A stretch of 64,000 bases of DNA from Phytopseudomonas daroniae (GCF_004327285.1 NZ_QJUI01000007.1:62001-126000), one strand, 5' to 3'; shown: positions 33,127 to 43,328, counted from the first letter of the stretch. The notes: generated from the letters alone by a model not told the origin. Made by a program: numbers and translations.

Positions 33127-34467
33127 ATGACCACCGACAACCTGCTCGACGAAGTCCGTACTTTCCGCGCCGCTCACCCCAACGTTCGCTATGTCGATCT
33201 GATCTGCCTGGACATTCCCGGACATTTCTATGGCAAGCGCTATCCCATCGAGATGCTGGAGAAAGTCGCCGCAGGCAGCCTGCTCAAGCTGCCGCAGAAC
33301 TGTGTGCTGCTCGGTGCCCAGGGTGGCCTGCATCCGATTGGTGATTACTGCTTCAAGGATGGCGACCCGGATGCCACCCGCCGGTTGATTCCCGGCACGC
33401 TCAAGCCGGTGCGCTGGGAAAGCCAGCCGCTGGGCCAGATGCTGATCAGCTCGGATGGCACCGAATCGCCCATCGAGTTCGAGCCGCGGGAGGTGCTGTC
33501 GCGGGTGCTGAAGCGTCTGGCCGCGAAGGGTATTCGTCCGGTCGTCGCTTTCGAATTGGAGTTCTATCTGTTCGATCGCGCCCTCAAGGACGGGCTGCCG
33601 CAGTATCCGCGTGATCCGCTGTGTGGCGATGAGGACGATCAGCCGAACCTGCATATCGAGCGCCTGTCGCGTTTCTCCACGGTATTGCACGAGATCGTCG
33701 AGGCGGCCAACGAACAGGGCATCGACGCCAATGTGATCACCGCAGAAATCGGCCCTGGGCAATTCGAAATCAACTTCGCTCACTGTGAGGATGGCCTGCA
33801 GGCGGCCGACTGGGCTGCGCTGTTCGGCCGGCTCACCCGTGGCGTGGCACTCAGGAACGGGCATCGGGCCAGCTTCATGAGCAAGCCCTACCTCGATGCA
33901 CCGGGCAGTGGCATGCACGTGCACGTGAGCCTCTATGACGAGCAGGGCAATAATCTGCTGGCGGTCGATGAGCAGCGCCCGCTACGCCACGCGGTGGCTG
34001 GTTGCCTGGAATGGTTGCCGCACTGCATGCCGATCTTCGCCGCCCACCACAATGCCTACCGTCGCTACGGCTCGCGGGTGAATGCCGCGAGCCGTGCCAG
34101 TTGGGGCTATGAAGATCGCGATGCCTGCGTGCGTATTCCCGACTCGGACGCGCGCAACCTGCGCATCGAGCACCGGCTGGCTGGCGCCGATGCCAATCCC
34201 TATCTGGTATTGGCGGCGATTCTGGCGGCGATGGAGCATGGTCTGGAGCAGCGACTGGAACCCATCGCGCCGTTGAACGAGAACCGTCAGAGCGGTATCG
34301 ACTTCCCCATGGACATGCTATCGGCAGTTACTGCCATGCGTCACCATCAGGCGGTGAACAACGGCTTGGGGGAGGAGTTCGTGATGGTCTATTGCGAGAA
34401 CAAGCGTCAGGATCACCTTGCGTTCATGGATAGCATCAGTGCCCGTGAGTATCGCTGGTTCCTTTGA
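33127..34467 (+). CDS. Glutamine synthetase family, probable gamma-glutamylpolyamine synthetase
   Basis: The 446-residue protein of the GS type has VVAFELEFYLFD (about 138-149, catalytic Glu residues), AEIGPGQFEINFAHCEDG (about 209-226), the ATP-binding SGMHVHVSLYDEQGNN (about 259-274) and NAASRASWGYEDRDACVRIP near 318-337. E. coli PuuA and the Pseudomonas PauA/SpuI proteins have this length and glutamylate putrescine or other polyamines. It is the third gene of the puuB-regulator-synthetase operon. The exact polyamine is unknown. Confidence 0.88.
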   Translation: MTTDNLLDEVRTFRAAHPNVRYVDLICLDIPGHFYGKRYPIEMLEKVAAGSLLKLPQNCVLLGAQGGLHPIGDYCFKDGDPDATRRLIPGTLKPVRWESQPLGQMLISSDGTESPIEFEPREVLSRVLKRLAAKGIRPVVAFELEFYLFDRALKDGLPQYPRDPLCGDEDDQPNLHIERLSRFSTVLHEIVEAANEQGIDANVITAEIGPGQFEINFAHCEDGLQAADWAALFGRLTRGVALRNGHRASFMSKPYLDAPGSGMHVHVSLYDEQGNNLLAVDEQRPLRHAVAGCLEWLPHCMPIFAAHHNAYRRYGSRVNAASRASWGYEDRDACVRIPDSDARNLRIEHRLAGADANPYLVLAAILAAMEHGLEQRLEPIAPLNENRQSGIDFPMDMLSAVTAMRHHQAVNNGLGEEFVMVYCENKRQDHLAFMDSISAREYRWFL

Positions 34468-34482
34468 AGCAGTTGCAAGCTC

Positions 34483-34550
34483 CAAGCTGCAAGCCTCAAG
34501 TTTGAAGCTTCCCGCGGCGCTCTTACTTGCAGCTTGAGGCTTGCAGCTTG
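34483..34550. terminator. Large inverted repeat between convergent genes
   Basis: Perfect 18-bp arms CAAGCTGCAAGCCTCAAG (34483-34500) and its complement (34533-34550) flank a 32-base loop; GAAGCAG/CTGCTTC extends the symmetry outward. Repeats built of AAGCTGCAAGC units are common between Pseudomonas genes. It probably acts as a bidirectional terminator or mRNA end protector. Confidence 0.6.
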
Positions 34551-34559
34551 TAGCTGCTT

Positions 34560-35171
34560 CTAGCGGAACAGCGACCAGCTCACCGCATAGTCGTTGAAGC
34601 CCAACCCCCAGAGTGCCACGGTCAGTGCGAGGATCAGCTCCAGCAGCAGTACGCCAATGGCCAGGGTACCGCCAGAGATGGTCAGCCCCTCGTTGACGGG
34701 AATGCGCAGAAACGCCGGCATGCCTACATAAAGTAGGCGAGCGCTGTAGGCGAGCGCGATGATGCCAACGAGTAGCAGTAACCAGGCTTTCGGGTAGAGC
34801 AACGAGATGCCTGCGATGAACAGCGGTGTGGCGACATAGCCGGCAAAGACGATGCAGCGGCGACGGCTCGGGCGACTGGCGAACGAATCGGACATCCAGT
34901 GGATGACATTACCCATGATGGCCACGCCGACCAGCATCAGGATATAGAACGCGATGCCCAGCGCAGCCGCCGTCGGCATCGCCACCTTGTATGCTTCTCC
35001 ACCCAGATGCCAGCCGATTTGGGTGGTTCCGATAAAGGCACTGACCACGGGAATGAGTGCCATCAGCAGAACGTGATGGGCGTAAAGCTCAGTGATGCTC
35101 TCCTTTTCCCGGTCGATGTTGCGCCACTCGCGGCCCGGATGGGCCAGTAGCCCCCAAATGTGATTGATCAT
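34560..35171 (-). CDS. Yip1-domain membrane protein
   Basis: The 203-residue protein starts MINHIWGLLAHPGREWRNID, the typical opening of bacterial Yip1-family proteins (a helix, then P-x-x-x-W). Five membrane helices follow from about residue 33. A GGAGAAGAG ribosome site precedes the ATG. Bacterial Yip1 proteins are integral inner-membrane proteins of unknown role. It is convergent with the polyamine operon and divergent from the small gene at 35605. Confidence 0.85.
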   Translation of the reverse strand: MINHIWGLLAHPGREWRNIDREKESITELYAHHVLLMALIPVVSAFIGTTQIGWHLGGEAYKVAMPTAAALGIAFYILMLVGVAIMGNVIHWMSDSFASRPSRRRCIVFAGYVATPLFIAGISLLYPKAWLLLLVGIIALAYSARLLYVGMPAFLRIPVNEGLTISGGTLAIGVLLLELILALTVALWGLGFNDYAVSWSLFR

Positions 35172-35604
35172 GACTCTTCTCCTCTGGCTCCAGCATTTCC
35201 TGCCGACATGAGATATCCGAGAGCTGATCAGCCTGGATCGTGCGGCACCCGCAATTCAATTCAGCCCTCACAAGGTATGAGTGAAGTTCACCGCAATAGG
35301 TTTGACCAGAAATTTGCTGGCCCCCCGCACCGACCTCGTCAGGCATCGTGACGATTGCGCCTGACGCTACAGTTGGCGGGGTGCTCAAGGGATTCCCTTG
35401 GCGGCGGTATGGGTCGTAACGGGGTATGTCCATTGTCGACGACAGGCTTCGTGGCGCTCGCGTCTGAAGCCCATGACCGCGGGCCTTATAGGCCAGACAG
35501 GGCAGGGGAGGGCGATAACCCTTCATTTTCTATGTGCTTTTTGGTCCCTGCCGCGGCATGGGTAAAAATGCTATGTTCCGCACCCTCTTCGGCGGGGTGT
35601 AGAC
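35172..35604. other. 433-bp intergenic region without recognised gene
   Basis: Both flanking genes point away, so it must hold two promoters. A weak plus-strand candidate is TTGGTC (35541-35546), 16 bp, TAAAAA (35563-35568). Short frames here show no family character. Confidence 0.4.
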
Positions 35605-35907
35605 ATGAGCGACGATAAGGCACGCAATCGATCCACGGAGCAGGCGGACACTGGTAAACGCGGTGGATGTCTGTGGCTGACCCTGCTCGGTCTCGGCTTC
35701 ATTGCGCTGGTCTTCGGCATCATCATCTATGCCATCACCCGTGAGCAGACTGCCGATATTCAAGCCAACGAACTAGCCGCCATCCAGGCCTGCTGGGTCA
35801 AGGCAAACGATCCGACCGCCAAGCCGACCTCGCGCTCTTTCGCTACCGATAGCTGCAAGGAAATGGAAAAGCAGTTCCGTATCAAATACGGCCGTGAGCC
35901 AGAGTAG
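35605..35907 (+). CDS. Small single-pass membrane protein
   Basis: The 100-residue protein has a charged N-terminus (MSDDKARNRSTEQADTGKRG), one membrane helix (about residues 22-44, CLWLTLLGLGFIALVFGIII) and a C-terminal extracytoplasmic part with two cysteines (IQACWVKAND and TDSCKEMEKQ) that could form a disulfide. It ends directly before the ATG of the next gene (35908), so the two are co-translated. Function unknown; the pair with a thioredoxin-like protein hints at a redox or envelope role. Confidence 0.8.
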   Translation: MSDDKARNRSTEQADTGKRGGCLWLTLLGLGFIALVFGIIIYAITREQTADIQANELAAIQACWVKANDPTAKPTSRSFATDSCKEMEKQFRIKYGREPE

Positions 35908-36519
35908 ATGAGCAAGACGCAGACGGCTCCGTCCAAGCGCTTTCTTCTGATTCTATGCCTGCTGGCGCTGGCGATCATGCTGGCGATCGGTGCGTGGGTC
36001 TGGGCACGTTTCGGTGTCGCTTATCTGCGCCCCTTCAGTGATCAGGAGCAGCAGGCGGTGTTCTTCCAGGGTGGCGGGCTCAAGCTGCCGGCCGAACTGG
36101 CCGGGCCTGGCAAGATTCGTGTGGTGCATTTCTGGGATCCGCAGTGCCCCTGCCACAAGGAAACCGATGCTCACCTCAATTACCTGATCAGCCTCTACCG
36201 TTTCTCCGGGGTCGAGTTTTACAGTGTGCAGAAGCCGGGAAGCGTGGGCGAGATGCTGCCGTTTCTGCGTGGCAAGCTCACGCCGCTGGAGTCCCTGGAA
36301 GGGATGGAATCGATTCCGGCGAGCCCGGCCATCGCCATCTGGGATCAACATGGGCGCCTGGCCTACGCCGGCCCTTACAGTGAGGGGCTGGTGTGCAACT
36401 CCTCGAACAGTTTCGTTGAACCGATCCTCGATGCGCTTTCCGCTAATCGCAGCGTTTCCGCGGCCAACACCATGGCCGTTGGTTGCTATTGCGATTGGCA
36501 ATCTGCCGAAGGAACCTGA
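35908..36519 (+). CDS. Membrane-anchored thioredoxin-like protein (DUF6436-type)
   Basis: The 203-residue protein has an N-terminal anchor (about 12-33, FLLILCLLALAIMLAIGAWV) and then a thioredoxin-like domain. The domain shows VVHFWDPQCPCHKETDAHLN (about 71-90), with CPC in place of CxxC, and the cis-Pro equivalent SPAIAIWDQHG. Later cysteines (LVCNSS, GCYCDW) are present. The start ATG is immediately after the stop of the upstream gene. Such proteins occur near respiratory oxidase genes and may help metal or disulfide chemistry; that is inference. Confidence 0.8.
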   Translation: MSKTQTAPSKRFLLILCLLALAIMLAIGAWVWARFGVAYLRPFSDQEQQAVFFQGGGLKLPAELAGPGKIRVVHFWDPQCPCHKETDAHLNYLISLYRFSGVEFYSVQKPGSVGEMLPFLRGKLTPLESLEGMESIPASPAIAIWDQHGRLAYAGPYSEGLVCNSSNSFVEPILDALSANRSVSAANTMAVGCYCDWQSAEGT

Positions 36520-36968
36520 TTTACCGTAATAGCCTTTTTATGAGTGGCTATTGCTGTGCGACATATTGCCGCGCAAATTTGGCGATATGAGCCACTATTA
36601 TGAGTCGCAACTCATCCGTTTATTCGCAGCTGGCTAGCGAGCCGTGGTTTTACCTCGCGCTACAGGTGCGGTCATATGGGGCTTTGCGAGCTAAGCGAGA
36701 TATCACCGGCCGCAGGGTCGCGGTTGGTGGTGTAGGGCTGGGGCAGGCCGGGGCGAGCACTACATCCCGACTATTTGTAGGCCCATCGTCGTTATGCAGT
36801 TGGTTTTTTCGGCTGCGTAACCGAAAATGTCGCCCCCTCCGTTTAGTGGTTTCGATGCTGAAACGATTTCGGTGTGCGAACGCACCGTTTTCCTGGCATG
36901 CCCTGCCGTATTGGGTATCAGGCTGAACAGAACGATATGTGGGATATCACTTTGCTGAAGGTCGTGAA
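36520..36968 (+). other. 449-bp region upstream of cyoA
   Basis: It contains a 7-bp hairpin AATAGCC/GGCTATT (36528-36552), which may end the upstream pair, and should hold the cyo promoter. No confident -35/-10 pair or ANR box was found, and no coding frame is supported. Confidence 0.4.
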
Positions 36969-37865
36969 ATGAGAGAAGAGAAGTACCACCGCTTGTTCCG
37001 CACGCTTCTGACGATTGTCGTGGCCGTCTCCCTGAGTGGCTGCGACTGGGTTCTTTTCGATTCGAAAGGCCAGATCGGCATCGAGCAGCGCAACCTCATC
37101 ATTACCGCCACTCTGCTGATGCTGATCGTGGTGGTTCCCGTCATTTTCATGACCATTCTGTTCGCCTGGCGCTATCGCTCCTCGAACAAGGACGCGACCT
37201 ACGCGCCCGAGTGGGCTCACTCGCACAAGATCGAGGCCATCGTCTGGGGCGTGCCCTGCGTGATCGTCGCCGTGCTGGCGGTCATCACCTGGAAAACCAC
37301 CCACTCGCTCGACCCGTACAAGCCGATCGAGTCCGACGTCAAACCTCTGGTCGTCGAAGTGGTTTCGCTGGACTGGAAATGGCTGTTCATCTACCCGGAG
37401 CAGGGCATCGCTACCGTCAATGAACTGTACATTCCGGAAAACACCCCGCTGAGCTTCCAGATCACCTCGCAGTCGGTGATGAACACCTTCTTCATCCCGC
37501 AACTGGGCGGCATGGTCTACGCCATGGGCGGCATGCGCACCCAGCTGCACCTGATTGCCAACGAACCGGGCGAGTTCTTCGGCCTGTCGGGCAACTACAG
37601 CGGGCACGGCTTCTCGGGCATGAAGTTCAAGGTGCATTCGACCAGCAACGAAGAGTTCGAGCAGTGGGTGACCAAGGTCAAACAGTCGCCTGACACGCTG
37701 ACTTTCGATGGCAGCTATCAGTTGCTGTCCAAAGCGAGTGAAAACAACCCAGTCGAGTACTTCAACGCTCAGCCTGGTCTGTTCCGGCAGATTCTTGGCC
37801 AGTACATCGATTACAAGAGCAACCCTGTGAGCGAAGCCGCGCACGATTCAGGTGCGGAGGAATAA
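36969..37865 (+). CDS. cyoA: Cytochrome bo3 ubiquinol oxidase subunit II
   Basis: The product is 298 residues from ATG 36969, which has GAAGG upstream and lies in frame with an earlier ATG at 36939. The signal peptide ends in the lipobox LSGC (Cys at about 24), and two membrane helices follow. The periplasmic cupredoxin-like domain includes DWKWLFIYPEQGIATVNELY and the SVMNTFFIPQLGGMVYAMGG block. The CuA ligands of cytochrome c oxidases are absent, as expected for a quinol oxidase. It heads cyoABCDE. Confidence 0.96.
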   Translation: MREEKYHRLFRTLLTIVVAVSLSGCDWVLFDSKGQIGIEQRNLIITATLLMLIVVVPVIFMTILFAWRYRSSNKDATYAPEWAHSHKIEAIVWGVPCVIVAVLAVITWKTTHSLDPYKPIESDVKPLVVEVVSLDWKWLFIYPEQGIATVNELYIPENTPLSFQITSQSVMNTFFIPQLGGMVYAMGGMRTQLHLIANEPGEFFGLSGNYSGHGFSGMKFKVHSTSNEEFEQWVTKVKQSPDTLTFDGSYQLLSKASENNPVEYFNAQPGLFRQILGQYIDYKSNPVSEAAHDSGAEE

Positions 37866-37868
37866 ACG

Positions 37869-39842
37869 ATGTTCGGAAAGCTGACACTAGACGCAATACC
37901 CCTGCACGAGCCCATCCTGGTAATCACGATGATTGCCGTGGTTCTGGGTGGTCTCGGGCTGTTCGCCGCGCTGACCTACTTCAAGAAGTGGGGCTACCTG
38001 TGGACCGAGTGGCTGACTTCGGTCGACCACAAGAAGATCGGCGTGATGTACATTCTCGTCGCCCTGGTCATGCTGCTGCGCGGTTTTGCCGACGCCATCA
38101 TGATGCGTACCCAGCTCGCCATCGCTACCGGCGGTTCCGAAGGCTATCTGCCGCCGCACCACTACGATCAGATCTTCACCGCTCACGGTACGATCATGAT
38201 CTTCTTCGTGGCCATGCCACTGGTGGTCGGCCTGATGAACATCGTCACGCCACTGCAGATCGGTGCGCGCGACGTTGCCTTCCCGTTCCTCAACTCCCTG
38301 AGCTTCTGGCTGTTCGTGGTCGGTGTGCTGCTGACCAACATCTCGCTGTTCGTCGGTGAGTTCGCCATGACCGGCTGGGTCGCGTATCCGCCTTTGTCAG
38401 GAATCGAATACAGTCCCGGGGTAGGGGTCGACTACTACATTTGGGCGCTACAGATATCCGGTATCGGTACGCTGCTGACGGGTGTCAACTTCTTCGTGAC
38501 CATCATCAAGATGCGCGCCCCCGGCATGACCCTGTTCAAGATGCCGATTTTCACCTGGACCATTCTGTGCACCAGCGTGATCATCTGCGGCGCCTTCCCG
38601 ATCCTGACCGCCGTACTCGGCATGCTGACCCTGGATCGTTACCTGGATTTCCACTTCTTCACCAACGACGCTGGTGGCAATCCAATGATGTACGTCAACC
38701 TCCTGTGGGCCTGGGGCCACCCTGAGGTGTACATCCTGATCCTGCCGGCCTTCGGGGTGTTCTCCGAGGTGACTGCCGTATTCGCCCGCAAGCGTCTGTT
38801 CGGTTATGCCTCGATGGTCTGGGCTACCATTGCCATCACCGTGCTGTCGTTCGTGGTGTGGCTGCACCACTTCTTCACCATGGGCTCCGGGGCCAGTGTC
38901 AACGCCTTCTTCGGTATCGCGACGATGATCATCGCCATTCCGACCGGTGTGAAGATCTTCACCTGGCTGTTCACCATGTACCGCGGTCGTCTGGAATTCA
39001 CTTCGCCGATCCTGTGGACCCTGGGCTTCATCATCACCTTCTCCATCGGTGGTATGACCGGCGTGCTGCTGGCCGTTCCGGGCGCTGACTTCCTGCTGCA
39101 CAACAGCCTGTTCCTGATTGCCCACTTCCACAACGTGATCATCGGCGGTGCGGTATTCGGCTACATGGCCGGTATCACCTTCTGGTTCCCGAAAGCGTTC
39201 GGCTTCAAGCTGCACGAAGGCTGGGGCAAGGCGTCCTTCTGGTTCTGGATCGTCGGTTTCTACCTGGCGTTCATGCCGCTGTACATTCTCGGCTTCATGG
39301 GCATGACCCGTCGTCTGAACAGCACCACCAACCCGGAATGGGAGCCGTGGCTGCACATCGCCGTGGTCGGCGCCGTGCTGATCGGTATCGGTATCCTGTG
39401 CACCGTGATCCAGTTCGCTGTATCGATCATCAAGCGCAAGGAACTGGCCGACGTGACTGGCGACCCATGGGACGCTCGCACCCTGGAATGGTCGACCTCG
39501 TCGCCACCGCCGTTCTACAACTTCGCGGTAACGCCACATGGTGATCGCATCGACGAATTCCATGAGATGAAGCGTGACGGTCTGCCGGCTGCGCCGAGCA
39601 AGTACGCACCGATTCACATGCCGAAGAACACCGGCGTTGGCCTGATCATGTCCGTAGGCGCTCTGGCCTTCGGTTTCGCCCTGATCTGGCACATCTGGTG
39701 GCTGGCTGCATTGAGCTTCGTCGGCACCTTCGCCGTCCTGATTCGCAACAGCTACAACCAGGACGTCGACTACTACGTGCAGCCCGATGAGATCGAGCGG
39801 ATCGAAAAGGCACACATTCAAGCAAAGGCTAATCAGGCGTAA
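37869..39842 (+). CDS. cyoB: Cytochrome bo3 ubiquinol oxidase subunit I
   Basis: The 657-residue haem-copper oxidase core has the low-spin haem ligand region [11 protein letters not shown], and the CuB ligand and Tyr cross-link block [17 protein letters not shown] (about 278-294). The HH pair follows in [13 protein letters not shown] and the haem ligands in [13 protein letters not shown]. It has about 15 membrane helices. It reduces oxygen with quinol electrons and pumps protons. It begins three bases after the cyoA stop, with GGAGGAATAA, a sequence also resembling known Crc targets at cyoB of P. putida. Confidence 0.97.
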   Translation: MFGKLTLDAIPLHEPILVITMIAVVLGGLGLFAALTYFKKWGYLWTEWLTSVDHKKIGVMYILVALVMLLRGFADAIMMRTQLAIATGGSEGYLPPHHYDQIFTAHGTIMIFFVAMPLVVGLMNIVTPLQIGARDVAFPFLNSLSFWLFVVGVLLTNISLFVGEFAMTGWVAYPPLSGIEYSPGVGVDYYIWALQISGIGTLLTGVNFFVTIIKMRAPGMTLFKMPIFTWTILCTSVIICGAFPILTAVLGMLTLDRYLDFHFFTNDAGGNPMMYVNLLWAWGHPEVYILILPAFGVFSEVTAVFARKRLFGYASMVWATIAITVLSFVVWLHHFFTMGSGASVNAFFGIATMIIAIPTGVKIFTWLFTMYRGRLEFTSPILWTLGFIITFSIGGMTGVLLAVPGADFLLHNSLFLIAHFHNVIIGGAVFGYMAGITFWFPKAFGFKLHEGWGKASFWFWIVGFYLAFMPLYILGFMGMTRRLNSTTNPEWEPWLHIAVVGAVLIGIGILCTVIQFAVSIIKRKELADVTGDPWDARTLEWSTSSPPPFYNFAVTPHGDRIDEFHEMKRDGLPAAPSKYAPIHMPKNTGVGLIMSVGALAFGFALIWHIWWLAALSFVGTFAVLIRNSYNQDVDYYVQPDEIERIEKAHIQAKANQA

Positions 39843-39845
39843 ACC

Positions 39846-40469
39846 ATGTCCAGTGAAGTGATCAGCAACCACGCTGCTCATGCCGATGAGCATGAGCACG
39901 AACATCACCACGATGCGGGTGAAATGAAGGTCTTCGGGTTCTGGATTTACCTGATGACCGACTGCATCCTGTTCGCGAGTATCTTCGCAGGCTTCGCGGT
40001 GCTCAGCACCGCGTACGCCGGCGGTCCCACTCCGGCAGATCTGATCGACCTGAAACTCGTTCTGGTCGAAACATTCGCCCTGTTGTTCTCCAGCATCACC
40101 TACGGCATGGCCATGCTGGCCATGTACCGTGGCGACAAGAGCAAGGTGCTTGCCTGGCTGGCTGCCACCTTCCTGTTCGGTCTGGTGTTCATCTCGATCG
40201 AGCTTTACGAGTTCCATCACCTGATTCACGAGGGCGCCGCTCCTCAGGTCAGTGCCTACTGGTCCGCGTTCTTCACCCTGGTCGGTACTCACGGCCTGCA
40301 CGTAAGTGCCGGTCTGGTATGGATGGCAGTGATGATGCACCAGGTCGCCAGTCGCGGTTTGACGCCGGTCACTCAGACCCGTCTGAGCTGCCTCAGTCTG
40401 TTCTGGCACTTCCTCGACGTGGTCTGGATCTGCGTGTTTACCGTTGTCTATCTGATGGGGGCTCTGTAA
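39846..40469 (+). CDS. cyoC: Cytochrome bo3 ubiquinol oxidase subunit III
   Basis: The 207-residue protein has a His-rich N-terminus ([20 protein letters not shown]) and five membrane helices, with the family blocks [19 protein letters not shown] and [13 protein letters not shown]. It begins three bases after cyoB and shares its last base with the start of cyoD (TAATG). Confidence 0.95.
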   Translation: MSSEVISNHAAHADEHEHEHHHDAGEMKVFGFWIYLMTDCILFASIFAGFAVLSTAYAGGPTPADLIDLKLVLVETFALLFSSITYGMAMLAMYRGDKSKVLAWLAATFLFGLVFISIELYEFHHLIHEGAAPQVSAYWSAFFTLVGTHGLHVSAGLVWMAVMMHQVASRGLTPVTQTRLSCLSLFWHFLDVVWICVFTVVYLMGAL

Positions 40470-40801
40470 TGGCTCATGATCACCACTCCTCCGCGGGTGC
40501 CAGCCACGGCAGCACCAAGGATTACGTCGTCGGCTTCGTGCTGTCGGTAATCCTCACCGTGATTCCGTTCGCGATCGTGATGAATCCCGTCATGTCGAAA
40601 GCGGCCACGCTGTTCACCATCGTCGCGTTCGCGGTCGTGCAGATCTACGTACACCTTGTGTACTTCCTGCACATGAACACCTCGTCCGAGCAGCGTTGGA
40701 ACACGGTTGCCTTCGTGTTCACCATACTGATCACCATCATCGTCGTAGCGCTCTCGATCTGGATCATCTGGAGCATGCACTACTACATGATGGCCAACTA
40801 A
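40469..40801 (+). CDS. cyoD: Cytochrome bo3 ubiquinol oxidase subunit IV
   Basis: The product is 110 residues from ATG 40469 ([20 protein letters not shown]); the longer open frame upstream is the overlapping cyoC. Three membrane helices with [14 protein letters not shown] (about 61-74) mark subunit IV, needed for CuB assembly. It is coupled to cyoC by a one-base overlap. Confidence 0.95.
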   Translation: MAHDHHSSAGASHGSTKDYVVGFVLSVILTVIPFAIVMNPVMSKAATLFTIVAFAVVQIYVHLVYFLHMNTSSEQRWNTVAFVFTILITIIVVALSIWIIWSMHYYMMAN

Positions 40802-40815
40802 AAGAGAGCAGCCTG

Positions 40816-41757
40816 ATGTTCAAGCAATACCTGCTCCTGACCAAGCCAGGCATCGTCTTCGGAAACATGATTTCCGTTGCCGGTGGTTTCTTCCTGGCTT
40901 CGAAAGGGGATATCGACCTGGCGCTGTTCCTGGCAACAGCGCTCGGCGTCGCTCTGGTGATTGCTTCCGGTTGCGTGTTCAACAACTACATCGATAGGGA
41001 CATCGATGAAAAGATGGAGCGGACCAAGAACAGGGTGCTGGTAAAAGGCCTGGTTCCGCCGACTCATGCCATCGTTTACGCCTGCATCCTCGGGATTGCA
41101 GGCGTTGCCTTGCTCTATAAAGCCACTAACCTGCTTGCAGTCGCCTTGGTCCTGATGGGCTTCGTCGTCTACGTTGGGCTGTATAGCCTGTACCTCAAGC
41201 GGAATTCGGTTTATGGAACCCTGGTTGGCAGTCTGTCGGGCGCCGCTCCGCCTGTTGTGGGCTATTGCGCTGTAAGCAACGAGTTCGATATGGGGGCAGC
41301 GATTCTGCTGCTGATCTTCAGCCTCTGGCAGATGCCCCACTCGTACGCTATCGCCATTTTTCGTTTCAATGACTACCAGGCCGCCAATATTCCGGTGTTG
41401 CCGGTGATCAAGGGCGTACCCGCTGCCAAGCGCAGCATCGTCTTGTACATCGCCGCGTTCCTGGTCGCCACCCTGATGCTGACCATCAGTGGTTATGCCG
41501 GCTACAGCTACTTCGTCGTAGCTGCTGTCAGCGGTGCCTACTGGTTGTGGATGGGGGTGTCGGGCTACAAGGCAGTCGACGACAAGGTCTGGGCACGCAA
41601 GTTGTTCGTGTTCTCCATCGTCACCATCACCGCTCTGAGCGTGATGATGTCGGTGGATTTCCAGGCCACGCCGAGCCAGATGCTGATGACCTCGGTCAAT
41701 CACATCTGTGGCCCCGATAATGTCAGTGGTTTCTGCGCGGCGTTCGCCTCGCGTTAA
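40816..41757 (+). CDS. cyoE: Protohaem IX farnesyltransferase (haem O synthase)
   Basis: The product is 313 residues from ATG 40816 ([20 protein letters not shown]). The prenyltransferase Asp-rich motif is [18 protein letters not shown] (about 56-73), and nine or so membrane helices are present. It makes haem O for the oxidase. It is about 15 residues longer at the C-terminus than usual ([20 protein letters not shown]). It is the last gene of the operon, followed by a strong terminator. Confidence 0.95.
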   Translation: MFKQYLLLTKPGIVFGNMISVAGGFFLASKGDIDLALFLATALGVALVIASGCVFNNYIDRDIDEKMERTKNRVLVKGLVPPTHAIVYACILGIAGVALLYKATNLLAVALVLMGFVVYVGLYSLYLKRNSVYGTLVGSLSGAAPPVVGYCAVSNEFDMGAAILLLIFSLWQMPHSYAIAIFRFNDYQAANIPVLPVIKGVPAAKRSIVLYIAAFLVATLMLTISGYAGYSYFVVAAVSGAYWLWMGVSGYKAVDDKVWARKLFVFSIVTITALSVMMSVDFQATPSQMLMTSVNHICGPDNVSGFCAAFASR

Positions 41758-41777
41758 ACCTTGGCAAGCGAATCGAG

Positions 41778-41808
41778 CGGGCCCCGTCATCGTTGATGAC
41801 GGGGCCCG
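41778..41808 (+). terminator. Rho-independent terminator of the cyo operon
   Basis: A 13-bp perfect stem CGGGCCCCGTCAT/ATGACGGGGCCCG with a five-base loop is followed by TTTTCG, 21 bp after the cyoE stop. Confidence 0.88.
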
Positions 41809-41862
41809 TTTTCGTTCAGGGCTGATAAAGTGTCTGGCATCAAGGTTTCAGCTATCTGGAAA

Positions 41863-42255
41863 ATGACCATGGATGAGCAGGATCCCTTCATCAAGGGCCT
41901 CAAGGAGCGTCTGCCCGATGATCTCAAGGACTCCTTCAGTGCCGAGCAACTCGACGCGCTGCAGGTAGCCTTCGGGGCGCGTCAGTGGGGGCGCCATCGC
42001 CTGGATCTGCGTGGTACGCTCAAGCTGTGGCGTTGGCGCTATTACTTCGTACTGTTGGCCGGGCGCAACAAGCGCGATCTCAGCCGAGCTCAGCAAGATT
42101 TATCGCTGACAGCCAAGGCAGTGGGTGTCAGCGTATTTATCATGGTATCGCTGCTGGTCGGTCTGCTGTTCCTCTATCTGATCAAGTCAGCCTTGGGCAT
42201 CAACCTGTTTTCCGGCTTTTCGCTAGGGCTATGGGACTGGTTCAGGAGCGGCTGA
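41863..42255 (+). CDS. Conserved-type single-pass membrane protein
   Basis: The product is about 130 residues from ATG 41863 (MTMDEQDPFIKGLKERLPDD); a GTG at 41830 and an ATG at 41869 are alternatives. A soluble helical N-terminal half with a basic patch (GRHRLDLRGTLKLWRWRYYF) is followed by one strong membrane helix (about residues 85-110) and an aromatic tail. The 3' end overlaps the convergent methyltransferase gene by 14 bp. No function recognised. Confidence 0.75.
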   Translation: MTMDEQDPFIKGLKERLPDDLKDSFSAEQLDALQVAFGARQWGRHRLDLRGTLKLWRWRYYFVLLAGRNKRDLSRAQQDLSLTAKAVGVSVFIMVSLLVGLLFLYLIKSALGINLFSGFSLGLWDWFRSG

Positions 42256-43180
42256 ACAGAAGCGCCTTGAGTCCACCTTCGGGTTGACTGTCCGGGAATT
42301 CCGGCGGGTTTTCCAGGCGTCGCTCGAAGTGCAGTTCGGGTGCTTCTGCGGCCATGCCGGCGATCAGGAAGTCACTGCCAACGGTTGGATCGTTGATGCA
42401 GGCCAGCACGCGCCCCTCGGCGCTGAGCAGTTCGGGTAGCTTGCGCAGGATCTTCTGGTAATCACGGGTGAGGGCGAAGCTGCCTTTCTGGAAGGACGGT
42501 GGGTCGATGATGATCAGGTCATAGGGGCCATGGCGTTTCACCTTGCCCCAGGACTTGAACAGTTCGTGGCCGAGAAAGCTGACTCGACTCAGGTCGTGCC
42601 CATTGAGGCGATGGTTGTCGCGGCCGCGGCTCAAGGCTGCCTTGGCCATATCCAGATTCACGACCTGCTCGGCACCGCCAGCAATCGCCGCGATGGAAAA
42701 CCCGCAGGTGTAGGCGAACAGGTTGAGTACCCGCTGGCCTTTGGCATTTTCGCGTACCCAGCGCCGCCCCAGGCGCATGTCGAGAAACAGGCCGGTGTTC
42801 TGCTTGCGACCCAGGTCGAGCAGAAAGCGCAGATCGTCTTCCACGATGACCCATTCCTCGGGTAACTCACCCACCAGGCACTGCATCGGGCTGTCGGTCT
42901 GATAACGATGTTGCAACAGCAGGCTATGGGCCTTGCTGCGCTGCCACTCGCCGGACTGACTCAGCTGCAGCAGCATCGCCTGTAATGCCTCGAGCTCGTC
43001 TGCAGGCGGCTCCCTGAACAGGCACACCAACACGATGCCCTGCAGCCAGTCGACGGTGATGTGTTCAAGTCCTTCCCAGCAGCGGCCACGGCCATGGAAC
43101 AGGCGACGGGTTTGCGCTGGTACTTCATCCAGGGCGTGATTCAGGTGCTGGTGCAGAAAGGTGAGGTTGGCCGGGGTCAT
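42242..43180 (-). CDS. Class I SAM-dependent methyltransferase, RlmI/RlmK type
   Basis: The 312-residue protein has a small N-terminal part (about 1-110), then the Rossmann methyltransferase: VLNLFAYTCGFSIAAIAGGA (motif I, about 146-165), the acidic end of strand 2 in VVNLDMAK, and the catalytic DLIIIDPPSFQKGSF (about 219-233). DPPSF and the preceding WVRENAKGQ block are typical of 23S rRNA methyltransferases of the RlmI/RlmL C-terminal group. The RNA target is not certain. It overlaps the convergent gene at its 3' end. Confidence 0.87.
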   Translation of the reverse strand: MTPANLTFLHQHLNHALDEVPAQTRRLFHGRGRCWEGLEHITVDWLQGIVLVCLFREPPADELEALQAMLLQLSQSGEWQRSKAHSLLLQHRYQTDSPMQCLVGELPEEWVIVEDDLRFLLDLGRKQNTGLFLDMRLGRRWVRENAKGQRVLNLFAYTCGFSIAAIAGGAEQVVNLDMAKAALSRGRDNHRLNGHDLSRVSFLGHELFKSWGKVKRHGPYDLIIIDPPSFQKGSFALTRDYQKILRKLPELLSAEGRVLACINDPTVGSDFLIAGMAAEAPELHFERRLENPPEFPDSQPEGGLKALLFSRS

Positions 43181-43261
43181 GGGGCGCTATCGTTTGCCGG
43201 GCGCGGCAGTTTAAACCAAAGCAGCGTGGCACTCATGGCGCGTCGCTTTTGCTGGCTGCAT

Positions 43262-43286
43262 AAAAAAGCCCGTCACGAGGACGGGC
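43262..43286 (-). terminator. Terminator downstream of the porin gene
   Basis: The stem GCCCGTC/GACGGGC (43268-43286) with a five-base loop is followed on the minus strand by TTTTTTA. It lies 43 bp past the porin stop and before the methyltransferase promoter. Confidence 0.8.
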
Positions 43287-43328
43287 CAAATATGCCATGA
43301 CACTGGAGTAAAGCGATGCGATGTACGT

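Noticed and set aside
38448..40409. 653-codon open frame on the minus strand opposite cyoB/cyoC
   Set aside because: It is a shadow of GC-rich coding sequence: composition is His/Gln/Asp-rich with no domain, and the plus strand encodes full-length cyoB and cyoC.
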